DNA of 64,000 nucleotides from Neisseria meningitidis (lineage in GTDB: Bacteria; Pseudomonadota; Gammaproteobacteria; Burkholderiales; Neisseriaceae), in the NCBI RefSeq assembly GCF_900638555.1, contig NZ_LR134525.1, forward strand, positions 2,122,099 to 2,186,098. Direction: 5' to 3'. The translations under genes and the position numbers were made by a program. Shown piece by piece: positions 47,234 through 55,235 of this stretch (its first letter is position 1; each line of letters starts with the position of its first letter). The notes below the pieces were generated by a model. It worked only from the letters and a program-made list of their open reading frames with translations. It did not search any database and was not told where the DNA came from.

Positions 47234-48134
47234 TTCGGCAGCCTTTCCTGCTGGCGATTTTTTCGTTCAGAAAATCGATGAAGCTGCGGACTTTCGCGCT
47301 TAAGAACGCCCTGTCCGCATAAACGGCATTCAGGCGGTCGGTCGGGACGGTATATTCGGGCAGCAGCCTCACCAGCGAGCCGCAGCGCAAATCGTGTTCC
47401 GCCGCCCAAAGCGGCTGATAACCGATGCACGCGCCCGCCTTAATCATTTCGCGCATCATCAGCGTGTTGTCGGTACGGATGACGGGGGTCAGTTCAAGCC
47501 GGTATTTTTTGCCGTCCGATTTGCGGGTGAGGTCGAGTTTCTGCTGGTTGGTGTAGGTCGGCAGGACGGCGGGCAGCCCCGCCACTTCTTCCGGCGTTTC
47601 CGGCACGCCGTTGCGCCTCAGGAAATCGGGCGAGGCGAGCAGGGCAAATTCGATTTCCGCCAGTGGGCGCGCAATCAGCGACGGGGACAGGGTTTGGGAA
47701 ACGCGCAACGCCAAATCCACGCCTTCGGCAATCAAATCGACGTGGCGGTTGTCCAAAATCAGTTCTAATGCCACTTCGGGATAACGTTCGCGGTATTCCG
47801 CCAGCCAGTTGCATATCTGGCTGCCGGCAAACCACAGCGGCATCGTTACGCGCAGCAGCCCCTGCGGTTTTTCCGTCCCTCCGGCGGCTTTTTGCGCGGC
47901 ATCGTCGAGCGTGTCGAGCGCGTAACTGCATTGCCGGTAGTATTCTTCCCCGGCTCCGGTCAGGCTGAGGTTGCGGCTGTTGCGGTGCAGGAGTTTGGCT
48001 TGGACGGTGTTTTCCAAGTGGCTGACGTGTTTGCTTGCCATTGCGGTGGAGATGCCGAGCGCGTCGGCGGCGCGGGTGAAGCCGCCGCTTTGGACGACTT
48101 GGCGGAAAACCTTGAGGCTGAACAGGGTGTCCAT
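47223..48134 (-). CDS. LysR family transcriptional regulator
   Basis: The 303-residue protein has an N-terminal winged helix-turn-helix (FRQVVQSGGFTRAADALGIS then ASKHVSHLENTVQ) and a C-terminal effector-binding domain. It is divergent from doxX and a nitroreductase gene with a 107-bp intergenic region, so it probably controls them and responds to a redox-active or quinone-like compound; this is inference from layout. Its sequence is unlike CrgA. The C-terminus RNAV and TGA stop come from the DUS that also starts phrB. Confidence 0.88.
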   Translation of the reverse strand: MDTLFSLKVFRQVVQSGGFTRAADALGISTAMASKHVSHLENTVQAKLLHRNSRNLSLTGAGEEYYRQCSYALDTLDDAAQKAAGGTEKPQGLLRVTMPLWFAGSQICNWLAEYRERYPEVALELILDNRHVDLIAEGVDLALRVSQTLSPSLIARPLAEIEFALLASPDFLRRNGVPETPEEVAGLPAVLPTYTNQQKLDLTRKSDGKKYRLELTPVIRTDNTLMMREMIKAGACIGYQPLWAAEHDLRCGSLVRLLPEYTVPTDRLNAVYADRAFLSAKVRSFIDFLNEKIASRKGCRNAV

Positions 48135-48241
48135 ATTTTCTTGTGTGGAAAAGTTGTATCAATAAAAGCAGTATATATTTGAAAAGGGGAAACATCTATA
48201 CTCTACCGCCTGAAATGAAGACAAATATCAAAGGAGCTTTT

Positions 48242-48640
48242 ATGTCCGATTGCTGCAACCGTATCCAACCGGTTTTGCTTTCTGTTTTGCGTATCGTAAC
48301 CGCCTACCTGTTTTTGTTGCACGGTACGTCGAAAATCTTCGCCTTCCCCATTGAAATGGGCAGCGGTTCGCCCGGCGGGCTGTTGCTGCTTGCCGGTATT
48401 TTAGAAATTGTCGGCGGCATTTTGCTGGTGTTGGGCCTGTTTGCGCGCCCTGCCGCGTTTGTTTTGTCCGGCCAGATGGCGGTTGCCTATTTTATGGCGC
48501 ACGCTTCCGGAAATGCTTTGTTCCCGATTGCCAACGGCGGCGAGTCCGCAGTGCTGTTCTGCTTCGTATTCCTCTATATCGCGGCGGCGGGCGGCGGAGC
48601 ATGGTCGCTGGACAGGCTGTTTTTCAAGCGTAAAGCCTGA
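48242..48640 (+). CDS. DoxX family membrane protein
   Basis: The 132-residue protein has four hydrophobic helices and the DoxX pattern LLHGTSKIFAFP, LLLLAGILEIVGGILLVLGLF and GQMAVAYFMAHA. DoxX proteins are tied to redox or quinone metabolism, with no firm activity known. AAAGGAG is 5 bases upstream of ATG 48242. It is followed by a nitroreductase gene and is divergent from a LysR gene, so a small redox-stress unit is likely. Confidence 0.88.
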   Translation: MSDCCNRIQPVLLSVLRIVTAYLFLLHGTSKIFAFPIEMGSGSPGGLLLLAGILEIVGGILLVLGLFARPAAFVLSGQMAVAYFMAHASGNALFPIANGGESAVLFCFVFLYIAAAGGGAWSLDRLFFKRKA

Positions 48641-48688
48641 ATCAGACTGCCTAAAGTGTATTTTGTTGAATGTTTTTGAGGAAAAGAA

Positions 48689-49276
48689 ATGACCCGTCAA
48701 TCTCTGCAACAGGCTGCCGAAAGCCGCCGTTCCATTTATTCGTTAAATAAAAATCTGCCCGTCGGCAAAGATGAAATCGTCCAAATCGTCGAACACGCCG
48801 TTTTGCACACACCTTCTTCGTTCAATTCCCAATCTGCCCGTGTGGTCGTGCTGTTTGGCGAAGAGCATGATAAGGTGTGGCAATTTGTCGAAGACGCGCT
48901 GCGTGCCGTCGTGCCTGCCGACAGTTTTGAACCGACCGCGCAAAAATTGAACCTGTTTAAGGCGGGTGCGGCAACTATTTTGTTTTATGAAGATCAAAAT
49001 GTCGTCAAAGGTTTGCAGGAGCAGTTCCCTGCTTATGCCGCCAACTTTCCCGTTTGGGCGGACCAGGCGAACGCGATGGTGCAGTATGCCGTTTGGACGA
49101 CACTTGCCGCGGTCGGCGTAGGTGCAAACCTGCAACATTACAATCCCTTGCCCGATGCGGCGATTGCCAAAGCGTGGAATATCCCCGAAAACTGGTTGTT
49201 GCGCGCACAAATGGTTATCGGCGGTATTGAAGGGCGGCAGGTGAAAAGACCTTTGAACCAGTTGCAGAACGTTTGA
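48689..49276 (+). CDS. Nitroreductase family protein (FMN-dependent oxidoreductase)
   Basis: The 195-residue protein belongs to the nitroreductase fold group close to the YdgI/Frm2 type. It has RRSIYSLNKNLPV near the N-terminus for FMN phosphate binding, HTPSSFNSQSARVVVL, and AVWTTLAAVGVGANLQHYNP. It likely uses FMN and NAD(P)H to reduce quinones or nitro compounds. It lies 48 bp behind doxX. An inverted DUS terminator follows. Confidence 0.9.
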   Translation: MTRQSLQQAAESRRSIYSLNKNLPVGKDEIVQIVEHAVLHTPSSFNSQSARVVVLFGEEHDKVWQFVEDALRAVVPADSFEPTAQKLNLFKAGAATILFYEDQNVVKGLQEQFPAYAANFPVWADQANAMVQYAVWTTLAAVGVGANLQHYNPLPDAAIAKAWNIPENWLLRAQMVIGGIEGRQVKRPLNQLQNV

Positions 49277-49309
49277 AAGTGTTCGGCGCATAATTTCGCG
49301 GTCAAAAAA

Positions 49310-49343
49310 ATGCCGTCTGAACCCTGTTCAGACGGCATTTTTC
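49310..49343 (+). terminator. Inverted DUS terminator after nitroreductase gene
   Basis: ATGCCGTCTGAA (49310-49321) and TTCAGACGGCAT (49327-49338) form a tight hairpin followed by TTTTT. Confidence 0.85.
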
Positions 49344-49413
49344 AGTATCAGGCGGCGAGTTTTCCGCATTCTGAGACCTTTGTTTACAAATATCATGTTC
49401 AATATAGTTAAAA

Positions 49414-49449
49414 GAAATTATTCTCATTTCCTCCGTGAGGCAATATAAT
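49414..49449 (+). promoter_or_regulatory. Putative Fur box and -10 of the TonB receptor gene
   Basis: GAAATTATTCTCATTTC (49414-49430) resembles Fur operators (ATTATTCTCATTT core) and has GAAAT/ATTTC ends. TATAAT (49444-49449) follows and lies 30 bp before the start codon. Fur repression under iron-rich conditions is expected for this receptor class. Confidence 0.5.
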
Positions 49450-49478
49450 TCGGTTGTTTTGTTAAATTGAGTATAAAA

Positions 49479-51591
49479 ATGAAAATATCATTTCATTTAG
49501 CTTTATTACCCACGCTGATTATTGCTTCCTTCCCTGTTGCTGCCGCCGATACGCAGGACAATGGTGAACATTACACCGCCACTCTGCCCACCGTTTCCGT
49601 GGTCGGACAGTCCGACACCAGCGTACTCAAAGGCTACATCAACTACGACGAAGCCGCCGTTACCCGCAACGGACAGCTCATCAAAGAAACGCCGCAAACC
49701 ATCGATACGCTCAATATCCAGAAAAACAAAAATTACGGCACGAACGATTTGAGTTCCATCCTCGAAGGCAATGCCGGCATCGACGCCGCCTACGATATGC
49801 GCGGCGAAAGCATTTTCCTGCGCGGCTTTCAAGCCGACGCATCTGATATTTACCGCGACGGCGTACGCGAAAGCGGGCAGGTGCGCCGTAGCACCGCCAA
49901 CATCGAGCGCGTGGAAATCCTGAAAGGTCCGTCCTCCGTGCTTTATGGGCGTACCAACGGCGGCGGTGTCATCAACATGGTCAGCAAATACGCCAACTTC
50001 AAACAAAGCCGTAATATCGGTACGGTTTATGGTTCGTGGGCAAACCGCAGCCTGAATATGGACATCAACGAAGTGCTGAACAAAAACGTCGCCATCCGTC
50101 TCACCGGCGAAGTCGGGCGCGCCAATTCGTTCCGCAGCGGCATAGACAGCAAAAATGTCATGGTTTCGCCCAGCATTACCGTCAAACTCGACAACGGCTT
50201 GAAGTGGACGGGGCAATACACCTACGACAATGTGGAGCGCACGCCCGACCGCAGTCCGACCAAGTCCGTGTACGACCGCTTCGGACTGCCTTACCGCATG
50301 GGGTTCGCCCACCGGAACGATTTTGTCAAAGACAAGCTGCAAGTTTGGCGTTCCGACCTTGAATACGCCTTCAACGACAAATGGCGTGCCCAATGGCAGC
50401 TCGCCCACCGCACGGCGGCGCAGGATTTTGATCATTTCTATGCAGGCAGCGAAAATGGCAACTTAATCAAACGTAACTACGCCTGGCAGCAGACCGACAA
50501 CAAAACCCTGTCGTCCAACTTAACGCTCAACGGCGACTACACCATCGGCCGTTTTGAAAACCACCTGACCGTAGGCATGGATTACAGCCGCGAACACCGC
50601 AACCCGACATTGGGTTTCAGCAGCGCCTTTTCCGCCTCCATCAACCCCTACGACCGCGCAAGCTGGCCGGCTTCGGGCAGATTGCAGCCTATTCTGACCC
50701 AAAACCGCCACAAAGCCGACTCCTACGGCATCTTTGTGCAAAACATCTTCTCCGCCACGCCCGATTTGAAATTCGTCCTCGGCGGCCGTTACGACAAATA
50801 CACCTTTAATTCCGAAAACAAACTCACCGGCAGCAGCCGCCAATACAGCGGACACTCGTTCAGCCCCAACATCGGCGCAGTGTGGAACATCAATCCCGTC
50901 CACACACTTTACGCCTCGTATAACAAAGGCTTCGCGCCTTATGGCGGACGCGGCGGCTATTTGAGCATCGATACGTTGTCTTCCGCCGTGTTCAACGCCG
51001 ACCCCGAGTACACCCGCCAATACGAAACCGGCGTGAAAAGCAGTTGGCTGGACGACCGCCTCAGCACTACGTTGTCTGCCTACCAAATCGAACGCTTCAA
51101 TATCCGCTACCGCCCCGATCCAAAAAACAACCCTTATATTTATGCGGTTAGCGGCAAACACCGTTCGCGCGGCGTGGAATTGTCCGCCATCGGGCAAATC
51201 ATCCCCAAAAAAACTCTATCTGCGCGGTTCGTTGGGCGTGATGCAGGCGAAAGTCGTTGAAGACAAAGAAAATCCCGACCGAGTGGGCATCCATTTGAAT
51301 AACACCAGCAACGTTACCGGCAACCTGTTTTTCCGTTATACCCCGACCGAAAACCTCTACGGCGAAATCGGCGTAACCGGTACAGGCAAACGCTACGGTT
51401 ACGACTCAAGAAATAAAGAAGTGACTACGCTTCCAGGCTTTGCCCGAGTTGATGCCATGCTTGGCTGGAACCATAAAAATGTTAACGTTACCTTTGCCGC
51501 AGCCAATCTGTTCAATCAAAAATATTGGCGTTCGGACTCTATGCCGGGTAATCCGCGCGGCTATACTGCCCGGGTAAATTACCGTTTCTGA
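49479..51591 (+). pseudogene. TonB-dependent siderophore receptor, frameshifted in poly-A
   Basis: The product is a FhuE/FpvA-like outer-membrane siderophore receptor. It has a signal peptide (LALLPTLIIASFPVAAA), a plug domain (TRNGQLIKETPQTIDTLN, FLRGFQADASDIYRDG, ERVEILKGPSSVLYGR) and a beta-barrel ending in the C-terminal phenylalanine of YTARVNYRF. The frame breaks at a run of seven A (51207-51213): the upstream frame stops at 51260 and the last 120 residues are in another frame. With six A the full 703-residue receptor would be read. Both parts are otherwise well conserved, so the break is recent or switchable. ATG 49479 is the start. Confidence 0.87.
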
Positions 51592-51604
51592 TGAAATCAG
51601 GCAA

Positions 51605-51616
51605 AGGCCGTCTGAA
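51605..51616 (+). repeat. AG-type DUS (AGGCCGTCTGAA)
   Basis: A single uptake sequence with AG in place of AT at the first two positions follows the receptor gene. It is the left edge of a block that uses this dialect up to 53366. Confidence 0.85.
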
Positions 51617-51652
51617 AATCCTGATAATCCGTAAATTCAGCATACGAACTTT

Positions 51653-51681
51653 TTGACAGGCTTTATCTACATCAGTATAAT
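51653..51681 (+). promoter_or_regulatory. Perfect consensus sigma70 promoter
   Basis: TTGACA (51653-51658), a 17-bp spacer and TATAAT (51676-51681) match both hexamers and the ideal spacing. Transcription would begin near 51688. The only unit before the next terminator is a short hairpin-rich sequence. Confidence 0.85.
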
Positions 51682-51687
51682 CCAAAA

Positions 51688-51759
51688 AGAAATAGTGCCC
51701 TTGGCAGTACGCATTACCCATTAAATCATAGCGGGTATGCCGATCCCAAGGGCTTTTTT
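51688..51759 (+). ncRNA. Candidate small structured RNA upstream of NYN gene
   Basis: From the expected start near 51688 to the T run at 51754-51759 the transcript would be about 70 nt. The outer stem GCCCTTGG (51697-51704) pairs with CCAAGGGC (51746-51753) and leads into TTTTTT, a clear intrinsic terminator. An inner stem pairs GCATTACCC (51711-51719) with GGGTATGC (51733-51740), with one bulge and a 13-nt loop. No reading frame of note lies inside. It could be an independent small RNA, or a leader/attenuator for the NYN gene that begins 30 bp after the T run. I do not recognise it as a known RNA. Confidence 0.65.
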
Positions 51760-51788
51760 ATATCTTTGACAAATATAGGGGAAGCAAT

Positions 51789-52448
51789 ATGAAAACCGCC
51801 ATTTTGATTGACGGTGCATTTTTTATTAAGCGGGTACGGTCATTAGGCCTGTCTCAAAATCCACACGATGCAAAAAGAATTGCTGATTTGGCTTTCCGAT
51901 ATTCGATGCTGCATCTGAAAGATAAAATCAACGGCACAGATCAAATGGATGATTTATATAGAATTTTCTTTTACGACTGCGTGCCGTTTGAAAAGAAAAT
52001 GCACAATCCCGTATCTCATCGTGCCATAGATTTTTCAAAGACTCCGGAAGCCATATTTCGTTGCAATCTGCATACCGAATTGAAGAAGAAGCGTAAATTA
52101 GCGTTACGTTTAGGCAAGCTGTCGGACAATACAGCATGGATATTAAAACCCCAAGTCATGAAAAATCTTCTGAAAAACCCGTCAACTCAAATTACGGAAA
52201 ACGATGTCGTGCTCGATGTTAAACAAAAAGGTGTAGATATGCGTATAGGCTTGGATATTTCATCTATTACCTTAAAAAAACAAGCCGATAAAATCATCTT
52301 GTTTTCTGGTGATTCCGATTTTGTCCCAGCAGCCAAATTAGCCAGACGGGAAGGTATCGATTTTATTCTTGATCCTATGTGGAATCATGTCCCACCTGAC
52401 TTAATGGAACACATCGACGGATTGAAGACAAAATGTCCGAAACCGTAA
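51789..52448 (+). CDS. NYN domain protein (putative PIN-like ribonuclease)
   Basis: The 219-residue protein has the NYN/PIN fold. The N-terminal strand MKTAILIDGAFFIKR carries the first acidic residue, the middle VKQKGVDMRIGLDISSI carries the second, and LFSGDSDFVPAAKLARREG carries the SGDSDF motif that binds metal in these nucleases. Family members are RNases of varied role. GGGGAAG lies 5 bases upstream of ATG 51789. The gene is AT-richer than its neighbours and bracketed by AG-type DUS. A structured RNA with its own promoter and terminator lies just upstream. Confidence 0.88.
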   Translation: MKTAILIDGAFFIKRVRSLGLSQNPHDAKRIADLAFRYSMLHLKDKINGTDQMDDLYRIFFYDCVPFEKKMHNPVSHRAIDFSKTPEAIFRCNLHTELKKKRKLALRLGKLSDNTAWILKPQVMKNLLKNPSTQITENDVVLDVKQKGVDMRIGLDISSITLKKQADKIILFSGDSDFVPAAKLARREGIDFILDPMWNHVPPDLMEHIDGLKTKCPKP

Positions 52449-52461
52449 ATTACTAGAACAA

Positions 52462-52513
52462 AGGCCGTCTGAAAATAAGGCTAATTATCTAAGCCATATT
52501 TCAGACGGCCTTT
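52462..52513 (+). terminator. Inverted AG-type DUS terminator after NYN gene
   Basis: AGGCCGTCTGAA (52462-52473) and TTCAGACGGCCT (52500-52511) form a hairpin running into TTT. The dialect is AG and not the meningococcal AT. Confidence 0.75.
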
Positions 52514-52618
52514 ATAAAGGCTGAAATAAAACTAAACACATTTTTTCACTCAAATCGAACACGCCTTCAATAAAATGCCATAAAATCCGCACATTAATCT
52601 GACACACAAGAGATACCT

Positions 52619-53314
52619 ATGAAACTGAAAACCTTAGCTTTGACTTCATTGACCCTGTTGGCATTGGCCGCTTGTAGCAAACAGGCTGAAACCAGTGTTC
52701 CGGCAGACAGCGCCCAAAGCAGCTCATCTGCTCCGGCAGCCCCTGCTGAGTTGAACGAAGGTGTGAACTACACTGTATTGTCTACGCCTATTCCGCAACA
52801 GCAGGCCGGTAAAATCGAAGTATTGGAATTTTTCGGCTACTTCTGCCCGCATTGCGCCCATCTTGAGCCGGTCTTGAGCGAGCACATCAAAACGTTTAAA
52901 GACGATACCTATATGCGCCGGGAGCATGTCGTGTGGGGTGATGAAATGAAACCTTTGGCACGTTTGGCGGCCGCAGTGGAAATGGCCGGTGAATCAGATA
53001 AAGCCAACAGCCATATTTTCGATGCGATGGTTAATCAAAAAATCAATCTGGCCGATACCGATACCCTGAAAAAATGGCTGTCCGAGCAAACAGCGTTTGA
53101 CGGCAAAAAAGTATTGGCTGCATTTGAGGCTCCTGAAAGCCAAGCGCGTGCGGCTCAAATGGAAGAGTTGACCAATAAATTCCAAATCAGCGGCACACCG
53201 ACTGTGATTGTCGGCGGCAAATACCAAGTTGAATTTAAAGACTGGCAGTCCGGTATGACCACGATTGACCAGTTGGTGGATAAAGTACGCGAAGAGCAGA
53301 AAAAGCCGCAATAA
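52619..53314 (+). CDS. dsbA2: Thiol:disulfide interchange lipoprotein DsbA2
   Basis: The 231-residue precursor is a second lipoprotein DsbA, with lipobox LAAC (Cys19), a Ser/Ala linker, active site FCPHCAH and cis-proline loop GTPTVIV. It shares long identical stretches with DsbA1 at 29796-30494 (for instance PIPQQQAGK and VLEFFGYFCPHCAHLEPV) but differs in the linker and several helices. Position next to ffh fits dsbA2. The codon usage is more AT-rich than in dsbA1, and AG-type DUS flank it on both sides, which suggests import from another Neisseria. It catalyses disulfide formation in the periplasm. Confidence 0.93.
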   Translation: MKLKTLALTSLTLLALAACSKQAETSVPADSAQSSSSAPAAPAELNEGVNYTVLSTPIPQQQAGKIEVLEFFGYFCPHCAHLEPVLSEHIKTFKDDTYMRREHVVWGDEMKPLARLAAAVEMAGESDKANSHIFDAMVNQKINLADTDTLKKWLSEQTAFDGKKVLAAFEAPESQARAAQMEELTNKFQISGTPTVIVGGKYQVEFKDWQSGMTTIDQLVDKVREEQKKPQ

Positions 53315-53334
53315 GTTGAGGATTGAATGAGTAA

Positions 53335-53370
53335 AGGCCATCTGAAAATAGGATTTCAGACGGCCTTTTG
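53335..53370 (+). terminator. Inverted AG-type DUS terminator after dsbA2
   Basis: AGGCCATCTGAA (53335-53346, one mismatch) and TTCAGACGGCCT (53355-53366) form a hairpin followed by TTTTG. Confidence 0.75.
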
Positions 53371-53428
53371 TATTTAGGCTTTATAGAAGAGATGATTGCT
53401 TAAAGCCTTATGGTTTTAAATCAGAATA

Positions 53429-53582
53429 TATAGCGGATTAACAAAAACCAGTACGGCGTTGGCTCGCCTTAGCTCAAAGAGAACGATTCTCTAAGGTGCT
53501 GAAGCACCAAGTGAATCGGTTCCGTACTATCTGTACTGTCTGCGGCTCGCCGCCTTGTCCTGATTTTTGTTAATCCACTATA
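53429..53582. repeat. Correia repeat enclosed element (CREE), about 154 bp
   Basis: The element runs from TATAGCGGATTAAC to AATCCACTATA. The same 14 bp, TAAATCAGAATATA, occur directly before it (53417-53430) and at its right end (53581-53594), which is longer than the 2-bp TA duplication expected for these elements. It lies between dsbA2 and ffh. Confidence 0.95.
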
Positions 53583-53600
53583 AATCAGAATATAAAACAA

Positions 53601-53632
53601 AAACGCCGTCTGAAATTTCAGACGGCGTTTTC
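53601..53632 (-). terminator. Palindromic DUS terminator after ffh
   Basis: AAACGCCGTCTGAAA and TTTCAGACGGCGTTT abut with no loop, giving a 30-bp perfect palindrome that ends in T runs on both strands. It lies 13 bp after the ffh stop on the minus strand. Confidence 0.8.
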
Positions 53633-53644
53633 TGTCAAATCGGC

Positions 53645-55015
53645 TTACAAACCTGGGAACATGCCTTTCATTCCCTTCATGCCTTTGGCCAAGCGCATCA
53701 GTTTGCCCAAGCCGTTGCCGCTGAACATCTTCATCATTTGTTGCATTTGTTCAAACTGTTTGAGCAATTTATTCACTTCCTGCACGGTCGTACCCGCACC
53801 CATCGCAATACGGCGTTTGCGGCTAGCTTTGAGCAGGGCAGGGTTGGCGCGTTCTTTAGGGGTCATCGAGTTGATGATGGCTTCCACTTTGCCCATCGCT
53901 TTTTCAGCCGTACCTTCGGGGATTTGTTTCGATATTTGACCCAGTTCGCCCGGCATTTTTGACATCAGGTTTTCCAAGCCGCCCATATTGCGCATCTGCT
54001 GGATTTGTTCTTTAAAGTCATTGAGATCGAAGCCTTTGCCTTTTTGCAGCTTTTTCGCCATTTTGGCGGCGGCGGCTTCATCAATACCTTTTTGAACGTC
54101 TTCAATCAGGGTCAATACGTCGCCCATGCCGAGGATACGGCTGGCAAGACGGTCGGGGTGGAAAGGTTCGAGGCCGTTGATTTTCTCGCCGACACCGATA
54201 AATTTAATCGGTTTGCCGGTTACATGGCGTACGGACAATGCCGCACCGCCGCGCGAGTCGCCGTCCATCTTGGTCAATACGACACCGGTCAGCGGCAGGG
54301 CTTCATTAAATGCCTGAGCAGTGTTCACCGCATCCTGACCCAACATGGCATCGATAACAAACAAGGTTTCAACCGGGTTGACCGCAGCATGAAGGGCTTT
54401 GATTTCATTCATCATCTCTTCATCGATTGCCAAACGGCCGGCGGTATCGACCATTAAGACATCGTAAAAATGTTTTTTGGCGTAATCGACGGCGGCAGTG
54501 GCAATTTCAACCGGTTTTTGGTTGGTATCGGATGGGAAAAAGTCCACGCCGACCTGTTCAGCCAACAGGCGCAGCTGTTCAATCGCGGCAGGGCGGTAAA
54601 CGTCGGCAGATACCACCAAAACTTTTTTCTTCTGATCGTTTTTCAGCAGGCGGGCGAGTTTGCCGACGGTTGTTGTCTTACCGGCACCCTGCAAACCCGC
54701 CATCAACACGACGGCGGGTGGCGCAACCGACAAATCCAGCGTTTTGTTTTCCCTGCCCATCAGTTCGGTCAGGGCTTTGTTGACCACGCCGATAAATGCC
54801 TGATCCGGCGTCAGGCTGCCCGCTACTTCCTGACCGAGGGCCTTTTCTTTGACGTTGTTGATGAACTCTTTGACGACAGGCAGGGCGACATCCGCCTCAA
54901 GCAGGGCGAGGCGGACTTCGCGCAAGGCTTCTTTAATATTGTCTTCGGTCAGTTTGGCCTGCCCGCGGATGTTTTTGAGAACATTGCTGAAGCGGCCGGT
55001 TAAATTGTCTAACAT
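53645..55015 (-). CDS. ffh: Signal recognition particle protein Ffh
   Basis: Ffh binds 4.5S RNA and signal sequences and targets membrane proteins to SecYEG. The 456-residue protein has the NG domain (GLQGAGKTTTVGKLA, DTAGRLAIDEEMM, TKMDGDSRGGAAL, GVGEKINGLEPFHPDR) and a methionine-rich M domain at the C-terminus (EQMQQMMKMF, MKGMKGMFPGL). Length is normal. It is divergent from a CcsA-like gene, an arrangement seen in many proteobacteria. Confidence 0.97.
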   Translation of the reverse strand: MLDNLTGRFSNVLKNIRGQAKLTEDNIKEALREVRLALLEADVALPVVKEFINNVKEKALGQEVAGSLTPDQAFIGVVNKALTELMGRENKTLDLSVAPPAVVLMAGLQGAGKTTTVGKLARLLKNDQKKKVLVVSADVYRPAAIEQLRLLAEQVGVDFFPSDTNQKPVEIATAAVDYAKKHFYDVLMVDTAGRLAIDEEMMNEIKALHAAVNPVETLFVIDAMLGQDAVNTAQAFNEALPLTGVVLTKMDGDSRGGAALSVRHVTGKPIKFIGVGEKINGLEPFHPDRLASRILGMGDVLTLIEDVQKGIDEAAAAKMAKKLQKGKGFDLNDFKEQIQQMRNMGGLENLMSKMPGELGQISKQIPEGTAEKAMGKVEAIINSMTPKERANPALLKASRKRRIAMGAGTTVQEVNKLLKQFEQMQQMMKMFSGNGLGKLMRLAKGMKGMKGMFPGL

Positions 55016-55235
55016 ACTGGTCCTTGGTCTGAATAAGAATAGCTTGCCCCATCAGGGGCATTCTTTGTTAAAATAAAATCAAAATAATTTGATGCGGCTT
55101 GTGTGCCGGACAGCATATCGGCAAATCCGTCAAGGCTTGCCCGAAACGGGGATTTTACAATTCCAACGTTAAAAGTTCCAATATTTCATAAGCGGCCGCA
55201 TACAGCGCAACAGTATAGATTAGAGAAAGTCCACC

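Noticed and set aside
47223..48134. Calling the LysR regulator CrgA
   Set aside because: The N-terminal helix-turn-helix sequence differs from what I remember of CrgA, and the neighbours differ.
48150..48241. Promoter and LysR operator between lysR and doxX
   Set aside because: Candidate -35/-10 pairs have spacings of 12-14 bp, too short to report; no clear T-N11-A site could be singled out.
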